From an uncultured Opitutaceae bacterium (GTDB lineage: Bacteria > Verrucomicrobiota > Verrucomicrobiia > Opitutales > Opitutaceae): a DNA stretch of 56,001 bases. Under the pieces are notes generated by a model, which ran no database searches, was not told where the DNA came from, and worked only from the letters and a program-made list of their open reading frames with translations. Made by a program: the position numbers and the translations under genes. The stretch spans positions 1-56,001 of the forward strand of contig CALAOT010000073.1 of assembly GCA_937889545.1 (NCBI GenBank), written 5' to 3'. Positions 49,509-56,001 of this stretch are shown piece by piece (the first letter of the stretch is position 1; each line of letters begins with the position of its first letter).

Positions 49509-50416
49509 TCAAGGTGCTGGTCATCGACGACGACCGGCTGCAGTTCCGGCTGGTCCAGGCCCATTTCAAGAACTTCCGGAAGGGGGCCTACGAGCTCGAT
49601 TGGTCCGAGACCTACGAGCACGGCCTGGCCCGCCTCCTGACCGGCGGTTACGCGGTGTGCCTGCTCGACTATCGGCTGGGCGAACGGGACGGCCTCCAGC
49701 TGATCCGCGAGGCCGCCGAGAATGGATGCCGGACCCCCATCGTCTTTCTCACGGCCGAGTCGTCCGAGAGCGTCGACATCCAGGCGATGGAGGCGGGAGC
49801 TCTCGATTACCTGGTCAAGGGTGAGATCACCCCTCGCATGCTGGAGAGGTCCCTTCGCTACGCGCTCAAGCTCGGCGACACGCTTGAGGCCCTCCGCAGG
49901 CTCGCGACGAGGGACGAGCTCACGGGTCTCCTCAACCGGCGCGAATTCGACCGGATGCTCGCCGACGAGGAGGATCGCGCCCGGCGCTTCGGGCACCCGC
50001 TGGGCCTTGTGATCATCGACATCGACCGGTTCAAGGCCGTCAACGACGTCCACGGGCATCCGGCCGGTGATGCGGTGCTCAGGGAGGTGGCGCACCGGAT
50101 CGCGGGTGCCATTCGCACCGTCGACCGCGTCGCGCGGATCGGGGGCGAGGAATTCGCGCTGATCCTCGTCCAGACCGACGGGCCGTCGGCTCTCGAGGTT
50201 GCCCAGCGGGCCATTGGCGCGGTGGCGCAGAATCCAGCCCCCCTGGGGAACGGGCTGTCCCTCTCCGTGACGGCGAGCGCAGGCGTGGCCACGCTTCCTG
50301 CGGACGCGAAGACGGCCGCTGAGCTGATCGCCGTGGCCGACAAGGCTCTCTATGCGGCCAAGGAGCGCGGGCGGCACAGGGCGGTTCCCGCATGGGAGAC
50401 GCGGGACCGGTCGTGA
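49505..50416 (+). CDS. Receiver-GGDEF diguanylate cyclase
   Basis: 303 residues. Receiver (1-125: VLVIDDDRLQ, phospho-Asp in VCLLDYRLGE, LVKGEI) followed by a GGDEF domain (about 135-300) with active motif GGEEF (RIGGEEFALI). An RxxD inhibitory site (RTVD) lies five residues before it, so product feedback by c-di-GMP is expected. It overlaps trpA by 4 bases and miaA by 25. Confidence 0.95.
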   Translation: MIKVLVIDDDRLQFRLVQAHFKNFRKGAYELDWSETYEHGLARLLTGGYAVCLLDYRLGERDGLQLIREAAENGCRTPIVFLTAESSESVDIQAMEAGALDYLVKGEITPRMLERSLRYALKLGDTLEALRRLATRDELTGLLNRREFDRMLADEEDRARRFGHPLGLVIIDIDRFKAVNDVHGHPAGDAVLREVAHRIAGAIRTVDRVARIGGEEFALILVQTDGPSALEVAQRAIGAVAQNPAPLGNGLSLSVTASAGVATLPADAKTAAELIAVADKALYAAKERGRHRAVPAWETRDRS

Positions 50417-51348
50417 GCTTGCGGCGCGAGGCCGGCCGGACGCTTCACGTCCTCACGGGATGCACGGCGGTTGGCAAGAGCGAGTGGGCCGTCCGGTGGG
50501 CGGAGGCCAATTCGGCCGAGATCATCTCGTGCGACTCGCTTCTCTTCTACCGCGGGATGGACATAGGGACGGCGAAGCCCACGCGCGAGGAGCGTGGCCG
50601 CGTGCCCCATCACCTCATCGACATCCGGGACGTCGCCGAGCCGATGAACGCCGCCCTCTATGCCTCAATGGCGTTCAACGCCGCGGAAGAGATAGCGGCG
50701 CGCGGGCGCCCGATCCTCGTGGTCGGGGGCAGCGGATTCTACCTCAGGTCGTTCTTCGCCCCCATCGCCGACGGTCTTCATGTGCCGCCCGAGACGCGCG
50801 CCCGTGTAGCCGCCATGCTGGAGTCGGGAGGTTTGCCCGCACTGGTCGGGGAGCTTGGCCGGCTCAATCCCGGAGGCTTGGGCGGGCTCGACACGTCCAA
50901 TCCCCGGCGCGTGGCAAGCGCGCTCGGCCGCTGCCTCGCATCGGGGAGGACACTGGCCGAGCTCTCGCTGGAATTCGCGCGTGCGCCTTTCCTATTCGCC
51001 GGCTGGGAGGTGAGGCTCGCGCGCCTTGATCGCAAGGGGCCCGAACTCGATGCGAGGATCGCCAGCCGTGTCGAAGCGATGCTGAACGCCGGCCTCGTGG
51101 GCGAGGTGACGCGGTTGCTGGGGACGGGATTACGCTCAAATCCAAGCGCGGCGTGCGCGATAGGCTATCGCGAGACAATCGATGTCCTGGAAGGGCGCGC
51201 AGCCATGGACGGCCTGACCGGGGCAATAGCGAGGGACACGCGCGCTCTCGTGAAGAAGCAGCGGACCTGGTTCCGCACCCAGCTGCCCCCGCATCCCGTC
51301 CTGGACGCGGCCGAGCTCGGGGACGCGGCGCGCCTATTCCTTCGGTGA
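50392..51348 (+). CDS. miaA: tRNA dimethylallyltransferase
   Basis: 318 residues. P-loop GCTAVGKS (the second position is usually P), DSLLFYRGMDIGTAKP, HHLIDI, GGSGFYLRS and near the end AIGYRETIDVLEG and KKQRTWFRTQLPP. It adds a dimethylallyl group to A37 of tRNAs reading UNN codons. The start is inside the diguanylate cyclase gene, the stop overlaps the convergent gene by 15 bases. An alternative later start would lose little before the P-loop. Confidence 0.95.
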   Translation: MGDAGPVVSLRREAGRTLHVLTGCTAVGKSEWAVRWAEANSAEIISCDSLLFYRGMDIGTAKPTREERGRVPHHLIDIRDVAEPMNAALYASMAFNAAEEIAARGRPILVVGGSGFYLRSFFAPIADGLHVPPETRARVAAMLESGGLPALVGELGRLNPGGLGGLDTSNPRRVASALGRCLASGRTLAELSLEFARAPFLFAGWEVRLARLDRKGPELDARIASRVEAMLNAGLVGEVTRLLGTGLRSNPSAACAIGYRETIDVLEGRAAMDGLTGAIARDTRALVKKQRTWFRTQLPPHPVLDAAELGDAARLFLR

Positions 51349-52098
51349 CGGGCGCCTCTTGGTATAGACGTCCTTGTAATAGACGAGGGTATCGCCGACC
51401 AGGTCGACGACGCCGCTGTCAGGGGTGGAAAGGCAGAGCATCCCGTCGTGGCGGCCGACCCGGTAGGTGTCCTTAGAGTCGTTTATGGGACCCTTGGCAC
51501 CGATCTCGTAGAATCGCACGTCCCCGCCCGCCCCGACCTCGATGATCCGGTCGCCCGTCCTGTTGCCCGTCGCGAAGGTCCCGGCCAGGGTCGCCTGCCT
51601 TGCCTTCACCTCGCCTGCGTCGGTGACGAGCTTGACGTCCGGCTTCTTGTTGACGCTCTCGACATAGAAAACGGAGTAGAGGATGTAGCCGTTCAGCGCT
51701 AGGCCGACGACCAGCATGGCGAACGCGATGCCGCGATGGGGCGCGGTCGGGGGGGGCTGCCCGGCCTCGTCCTGGGGCAGGGGCGAGACGCTCTCGGAGG
51801 CCTGGTCTAGGCGCTCCACGATGCCGGCCGCGGTCATTTCAACCGCGGGGGCCGCGTGGTCCCTGCCGTCGTAGACCTGCAGCCGGTCGCGGCTCGTCCG
51901 GATGATCAGCTTCGTGCTGCGGCCCGTCACGAGGATGTGGGGGTCGAGGTCCTCATTGTCGACGGGATCGATCTCCGTGAACGCGTCCAGGAGAACCACG
52001 AGCTCCTCGGCGCTGAGCTCGCCGCGGTCAGAGCTCTCGCTGCTCGCGCTCGCTCGTCGCCCGTCGGGGCCCAGGTGGAAGGTGGTGACTTGGTACAT
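51334..52098 (-). CDS. Hypothetical protein with one TM segment
   Basis: 254 residues. N-terminal cytoplasmic part (about 1-125) rich in acidic residues with HILVTGRSTKLIIRTSRDRLQVYDG; one TM helix (GIAFAMLVVGLALNGYILYSVF); C-terminal periplasmic domain with KARQATLAGTFATGNRTGDR and VDLVGDTLVYYKDVY. Family not recognised. It starts directly after the prepilin stop and is last in a three-gene minus-strand set. Confidence 0.7.
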   Translation of the reverse strand: MYQVTTFHLGPDGRRASASSESSDRGELSAEELVVLLDAFTEIDPVDNEDLDPHILVTGRSTKLIIRTSRDRLQVYDGRDHAAPAVEMTAAGIVERLDQASESVSPLPQDEAGQPPPTAPHRGIAFAMLVVGLALNGYILYSVFYVESVNKKPDVKLVTDAGEVKARQATLAGTFATGNRTGDRIIEVGAGGDVRFYEIGAKGPINDSKDTYRVGRHDGMLCLSTPDSGVVDLVGDTLVYYKDVYTKRRPSPKE

Positions 52099-52707
52099 CT
52101 AGTGCTCCAGCACAAAGACCGGGTAGTTGCGGAATCCCAGGAAGAAATTGCCCGTGGTGAGATTGCCGTCATCCAGCTTGCGGTCGATGTCGGAGAGCTG
52201 GATGAAGTCCGATGAGACCTGGTTGCCTCCGGAGGAGGCTATGACGATGACCGCTGCATAGCGGCCCCCCCCCTGCGGGCTCTGGGTCGTGAACTGGTAG
52301 TAGCCCCCGATCGGGGTTGGCCGCCCCCAATTCGTCTGGTTCAGGTAGCCCTCCATGCCCGGGGGGAATGCGCCGGGCGCCCCTCCGCCGGGCGGCCAGT
52401 CGCCGTGCTCCTGGGCGTACGCCTGGAACGCCCCCGCATAGACGCGCAGGTCATTCATCACCGCGCTCGAACGGGCGTTGAGCGTGTTCCTCATGAGCGC
52501 CGGCACCGACGCGGCGGCCAGGATCCCGATTATCAGGACGACGACCGCCAGCTCGACGAGGCTGAATCCCGCTTCACCGTCGGCCTTGTCATTCCGGGAG
52601 GCTGATGCGGTAAAGCTGCAACGAACTGCCCTCCAGGAAACGCAGGTCTGCGATTGCCGAGAGTAGATTGACCTTCGCTTGCAACTCGCTGACTCGGGCG
52701 GTTTCAA
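52099..52707 (-). CDS. Type IV prepilin-like / pseudopilin protein (start uncertain)
   Basis: Prepilin N-terminal motif GFSLVELAVVVLIIGILAA with Glu5, followed by a small globular pilin-like domain (about 150 residues). The frame has no ATG or GTG before this motif; the only candidate start is TTG 52707, giving a leader of 47 residues and a 119-base overlap with the TolC gene, unusually long for a class III leader. A start in the overlap or a sequence error is possible. Presumed substrate of the PilD peptidase. Confidence 0.7.
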   Translation of the reverse strand: MKPPESASCKRRSIYSRQSQTCVSWRAVRCSFTASASRNDKADGEAGFSLVELAVVVLIIGILAAASVPALMRNTLNARSSAVMNDLRVYAGAFQAYAQEHGDWPPGGGAPGAFPPGMEGYLNQTNWGRPTPIGGYYQFTTQSPQGGGRYAAVIVIASSGGNQVSSDFIQLSDIDRKLDDGNLTTGNFFLGFRNYPVFVLEH

Positions 52708-54103
52708 GAGTGTTCTGAGCTTGGAGCACTAGGTAGCTGGTTGCAAGACCGGCGTCGAATTCGGCCTTCTGCAGTTCGTACGCCTTCGCTGCAAACTTCG
52801 TGTTCTCCGCGGAGGAGCGGACGCTGGCGACGCTGGTCTGGACTCCGCGGATCGCCGCCCTGACCTGGACCACCAGGGTCTGGTCGGCCTGGTCGAAGGC
52901 GACCTCCTGGCTGCGCACGCCCGCCACGGCCTGGCGGTAGATAGCCCTGTTGGCGCGCATTTCCCATGGGATGCTCAAGGTCACGCCCGCGTTCCAGTTG
53001 TATCCCGGCCAGCTCCCTGTGACCGACTGGCCGGCGGTCGCGGCATACGAATTGTACGCGAGGCCGCCGTTGACGTTGAGCTCGGGGAGGGTGTTGCGCT
53101 TGGCCTTGAGCGCTGCGAGCTTGTACTGGTCTATGGTCGCCTGCGCCACCGCCAGATTCGGCCCGTTGTCACGGGCGAGCTTGTATGAGCGCTCGAACGA
53201 AACCTCGGGTTCGCCGATGATTGGGAAATCAACCATGCCGACCGCCGACTTGAACTGGCGGTCGCCGAGCAGCTGGAGCAGGGCGTCCTCGCTGTTATGG
53301 ACGGCCTGCTCGTCGAGGATAAGCTGGTTCTGCGCAGAGGCGACCCCGGCCCGGGCCTGCATCACATCGAGGTCGGTGAGGACCCCCGTCTGGCGCTTGA
53401 TGGTGTTCTCGTCGAGCAGCTGCTGGGCCTGCCTGAGCTCCTCCTCCTGAACCTTGTACTGCCCGCGCTGGTAGAGCAGGTTGTAGTAGGTGGTCTCGAC
53501 GTTGTAGACGATGGTGAGCACCGTGCTCTTGAAGTTCAGGTTGGATATCCTCACGCCGAGCCTAGCGCTTTCGATCGCGGCGCGGTTGTAGTCGGTCCCG
53601 GCCCCCTGGAGGAGCGGCTGCGCCACGGATATGGAGACTGTGCTCGCAAACGCGGGGTTGGGCAGGAAGAATGCCGGGCTGTAGTCGGAGCGGAGCAGCT
53701 GGTAGTTGGCCGTGAGCGTTCCGCCCGTGATCACGGTGTCGCTCACGGAAAGGGAGCCCGTGTCGATCGTGGTCTTGGGCGCCAAGCCCAGCGCCTCCTC
53801 GTTCACCGCTGTCACGGCGACCTGCCGGCCGGCGGTGAACCCGAACGTCGGCTCAAAGACCGCCTGCTGGATCACCACGTTGTCCGCGGCCTGGATCACG
53901 CTGAACTGCTGAATCCTGACCGTGAAATTCCGGCCGAGCGCCTGGGCGACGCAGTTCTGGAGCGTCACCTGGCCGGACAGGTCAACCGGGATCGAGGCGT
54001 CGCCGAACGCGGGGAGCGGGGGATATCTGTCCGCGGCGCGGATGCGGGAAACCGAACATAGGCAGAGCAGGCCGAGGCTTAAGCGGGCGATGGATCGGGG
54101 CAT
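52589..54103 (-). CDS. TolC-family outer membrane protein
   Basis: 504 residues: signal peptide (1-23, ending IRAA), then two repeated alpha/beta units of the TolC fold. Features: VSVAQPLLQGAGTDYNRAAIESARLGVRI near 160-190, the long coiled helices with QEEELRQAQQLLDENTIKRQTGVLTDLDVMQAR, and FDAGLATSYLVLQAQNTLETAR near the C-terminus. It would form the outer-membrane duct of an efflux or secretion complex; no inner-membrane pump gene is visible here. Confidence 0.92.
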   Translation of the reverse strand: MPRSIARLSLGLLCLCSVSRIRAADRYPPLPAFGDASIPVDLSGQVTLQNCVAQALGRNFTVRIQQFSVIQAADNVVIQQAVFEPTFGFTAGRQVAVTAVNEEALGLAPKTTIDTGSLSVSDTVITGGTLTANYQLLRSDYSPAFFLPNPAFASTVSISVAQPLLQGAGTDYNRAAIESARLGVRISNLNFKSTVLTIVYNVETTYYNLLYQRGQYKVQEEELRQAQQLLDENTIKRQTGVLTDLDVMQARAGVASAQNQLILDEQAVHNSEDALLQLLGDRQFKSAVGMVDFPIIGEPEVSFERSYKLARDNGPNLAVAQATIDQYKLAALKAKRNTLPELNVNGGLAYNSYAATAGQSVTGSWPGYNWNAGVTLSIPWEMRANRAIYRQAVAGVRSQEVAFDQADQTLVVQVRAAIRGVQTSVASVRSSAENTKFAAKAYELQKAEFDAGLATSYLVLQAQNTLETARVSELQAKVNLLSAIADLRFLEGSSLQLYRISLPE

Positions 54104-54225
54104 TGGATAGAATGAATGTGACCGTCACGCACGATTCAACACCGATGAGGGCCTGAAAGTTGCTCTTTTTCTTCGTGCGGCGCGCCGGGCGGCCGGGGCG
54201 GTCGAAACCCGCGGTTGAACGGCAC

Positions 54226-55890
54226 CTACGGAAGTTCCTTCTTAAGGGACGGGTCCGTCCGTTTCAGCTCCCTGTCCACGAGCTCCTCGAGGACCGCAAA
54301 CGACTCGCCCCGTGCAAAGGAGATGGCGAGCTGAGCCCTGACTTGGACGAAGCGGGCATTGGACTCGGTAAGGGGGGGGAGATTCTTGTCGGCGGCGTAC
54401 ACGAGAAACCCCTTGTCTGCCGTGATCGCCATGTCGGACACGCCGCCCTTGTCGAGGCGGTCCAGAGCGCCGACCACGGCCTGGTCGATGTCGCGGGGCT
54501 GGTCGCGATACGTGAACGGGGGGTAGGCCTTCACGGCGAGCTTCACGGCGCCGCCGGCCTCCTCCGCCGCCTTCTCGAAGGATTCCCCGGCCTTGACCCT
54601 CCGTTCGGTGGCCGCCTTGAGCGTCCGGCCGAACTCGATGAAGCGCTTGCGCTTCATGTCATCGATCACATCCGCGCGAACCTTGTCACGCACGTCGGCG
54701 AGCCGGGGCTCGTGGGCGGGGAGCGATTCCCTCCAGATCAGCACCACCGCGCCGTTTGGGCTTGGAATCCCCTCGGAATAGAACCGGTCTGCGTTGAGCG
54801 CAAAGGCGGCGTTCGCAATATCCCGCGATCCGCCGAACTCCGCCGGGCCCGAATCACGCGTGAACGGCGCGAGGCTTGCCGGCTTGGCCTTGTGCGCGGC
54901 GAGGAATGAGTCGAGAGCGGTGCCGCGGGTGACCTTGCCTTCGTACAGCGCATAGGCGAAGTCGGAGGCTGCCGTCACGGCATGGCGCTTGGTCTTCTCG
55001 AACTGGAGCGCGGCGCGCACCTGCGGCTCGACCGCCTTGAAGTCGGCCGCGGGGTCGGGCTTGACCGCGGGCACCTTGGCGGAAGTGGCCTTCGGGAAGC
55101 GTTCCGGATGGGCGTCGTAGTATTCCCTGACCTCGGCATCCGTCGGCGGATTCTGCAACGCGAAGGCCGCTGCGGGGAAGTCGACGTAATCCGCCGAGAT
55201 GCGCGGGGGCACGGTGTATCGGAATGAGTTGCCGGAGAAGAACTTTGAAATCTCCTCATTCGTGGGGCTTATTCCTGGGTCATACGCTCCATAGTCAACG
55301 GTTGCGGTTGAGATCGTCCAGCTCGTGTCCGCCTTCACGATCACGTTCCTCACTTCGCCCGATAGGACGTAGCCGGGGCCGGTCAGGAGCTGGAAGATCT
55401 TCGCCGTCCTCGCATCTTCCGCAAGGACGCGGGCAATTTCCGCCTCGGATAGGAAGCCATTGGATTTCAGTCCGTTCCGAAACTTATCATAGCGCGAAAC
55501 GTCGAAATGGCCGTCGGCCCCGCCGAAAATGGGCAAGCCCTTTATGTAATCCGTGACCTCGGCGGTGTTGGGAATGGGAATGTGCATCTCGTCCGCAAAA
55601 TGCAGGGCGGCGGCCCTCTGGAAGGCGAGATTCTGGACCTGGTCGGCTCCGATGTCGGATCCGTACTGGAGATAGGAGCTCAGGTGCGCGTCCTCGATCA
55701 TGCGCTGGACCTCCTCCCGGGAAGCCAGGTTGTGGCCGAAATAGTCCCGGGTCATCTCGCGGCGGTCAGCCCGCCCGATGCCGGGAGTCGAGCCGATCGT
55801 GAAGATGAACGATATGATGGTGACGGCGAGAAGGACCCCGAAGATGATCCGGAAGTGCCGCTGGAAGTACCGCTGAATCCACGAAATCAT
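54226..55890 (-). CDS. PpiD/SurA-like membrane-anchored periplasmic chaperone
   Basis: 554 residues. N-terminal anchor helix (FRIIFGVLLAVTIISFIF), a SurA_N-type chaperone region (about 40-200, EEVQRMIEDAHLSSYL and AEIARVLAEDARTAK), a second part with NEEISKFFSGNSFRYTVPPRISADYV and VREYYDAHPERFP, and a C-terminal region with PNGAVVLIWRESLPAHEPRL. The parvulin catalytic domain is not clearly conserved, so prolyl isomerase activity is doubtful. It probably helps fold outer-membrane or periplasmic proteins. The 122-base gap to the TolC gene shows nothing clear. Confidence 0.82.
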   Translation of the reverse strand: MISWIQRYFQRHFRIIFGVLLAVTIISFIFTIGSTPGIGRADRREMTRDYFGHNLASREEVQRMIEDAHLSSYLQYGSDIGADQVQNLAFQRAAALHFADEMHIPIPNTAEVTDYIKGLPIFGGADGHFDVSRYDKFRNGLKSNGFLSEAEIARVLAEDARTAKIFQLLTGPGYVLSGEVRNVIVKADTSWTISTATVDYGAYDPGISPTNEEISKFFSGNSFRYTVPPRISADYVDFPAAAFALQNPPTDAEVREYYDAHPERFPKATSAKVPAVKPDPAADFKAVEPQVRAALQFEKTKRHAVTAASDFAYALYEGKVTRGTALDSFLAAHKAKPASLAPFTRDSGPAEFGGSRDIANAAFALNADRFYSEGIPSPNGAVVLIWRESLPAHEPRLADVRDKVRADVIDDMKRKRFIEFGRTLKAATERRVKAGESFEKAAEEAGGAVKLAVKAYPPFTYRDQPRDIDQAVVGALDRLDKGGVSDMAITADKGFLVYAADKNLPPLTESNARFVQVRAQLAISFARGESFAVLEELVDRELKRTDPSLKKELP

Positions 55891-55940
55891 GAGTGTAAAA
55901 GGGACCGGAGGCTAGGGCGCCCCCCGGCACTGGCAACGCT

Positions 55941-56001
55941 TTATTTGGCCGCCGGCGCCTCCGAGATGAGCTCCTCGACCGACTTGCGGAAGAACGCCTG
56001 C
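55941..56001 (-). CDS. C-terminal end of a gene cut by the window edge
   Basis: The last 19 codons of a minus-strand gene, reading QAFFRKSVEELISEAPAAK and a TAA stop at 55941-55943. Too short to identify. It lies 50 bases upstream of the PpiD-like gene in the same direction, so the two may share an operon. Confidence 0.5.
   Translation of the reverse strand, partial: QAFFRKSVEELISEAPAAK

Overview
The window is GC-rich bacterial chromosome (roughly two thirds G+C in the flanks by eye) carrying a visibly more AT-rich island of about 22 kb. Gene content suggests a heterotrophic Gram-negative of the Verrucomicrobiota, most likely Opitutales-like: GH31 glycosidase, OPA and GPH transporters, a DUF3450/TtpC/ExbB/ExbD/TonB operon, TIR-TPR proteins, and few Shine-Dalgarno sequences. 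This placement is inference; no rRNA or other decisive marker is present.

Left flank (1-25.8 kb): a secreted PA14-containing GH31 glycosidase; a convergent TMTC-like membrane TPR protein; a minus-strand regulatory set (NtrC-type response regulator, secreted hypothetical, histidine kinase); and, divergent from it, an eight-gene operon for a TonB energy-coupling system, preceded by a near-consensus sigma-54 promoter at 10340-10355. Then come a GT39-like glycosyltransferase and three minus-strand genes (OPA transporter, serine hydrolase, GPH sugar symporter).

Island (25793-47797): the main feature. An intact minus-strand tRNA-His(GUG) gene at 47720-47797 is followed downstream by eleven partial copies of its own 3' half, all in the same orientation, at 25793, 26845, 27878, 29266, 34134, 35227, 36768, 37849, 40142, 44259 and 45426 (A to K below; the intact gene is L). 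They divide the island into eleven cassettes of about 1.0 to 4.9 kb, mostly one gene or one small operon each: integrase stump plus a structured non-coding stretch; Phd-VapC; nucleotidyltransferase pair 1; sedolisin; AbrB-PIN 1; nucleotidyltransferase pair 2; RHH-MazF; TIR/TolB/TPR (frameshifted); IS5 + DUF1801 + TetR/AHSA1/DoxX; AbrB-PIN 2 (frameshifted toxin); TIR-TPR 2. No intact recombinase is present, only two N-terminal integrase stumps, each directly 3' of a tRNA fragment. The distal cassette ends share an architecture that their divergent sequences hide: tRNA core, a short block at +61 to +63, then two direct repeats one helical turn apart (10-11 bp) starting 119-122 bp from the CCA end (143 in one case). 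Repeat sequences differ between cassettes while position and phasing hold. I read these as attachment sites with arm-type sites, and the locus as an integron-like array of integrase-less cassettes collected at one tRNA gene.

Right flank (47.8-56 kb): a tightly packed plus-strand run (endonuclease/exonuclease/phosphatase protein, trpA, receiver-GGDEF diguanylate cyclase, miaA), then minus-strand genes (a one-TM hypothetical, a prepilin-like protein, a TolC-family protein, a PpiD/SurA-like chaperone, and the end of one further gene cut by the window edge).
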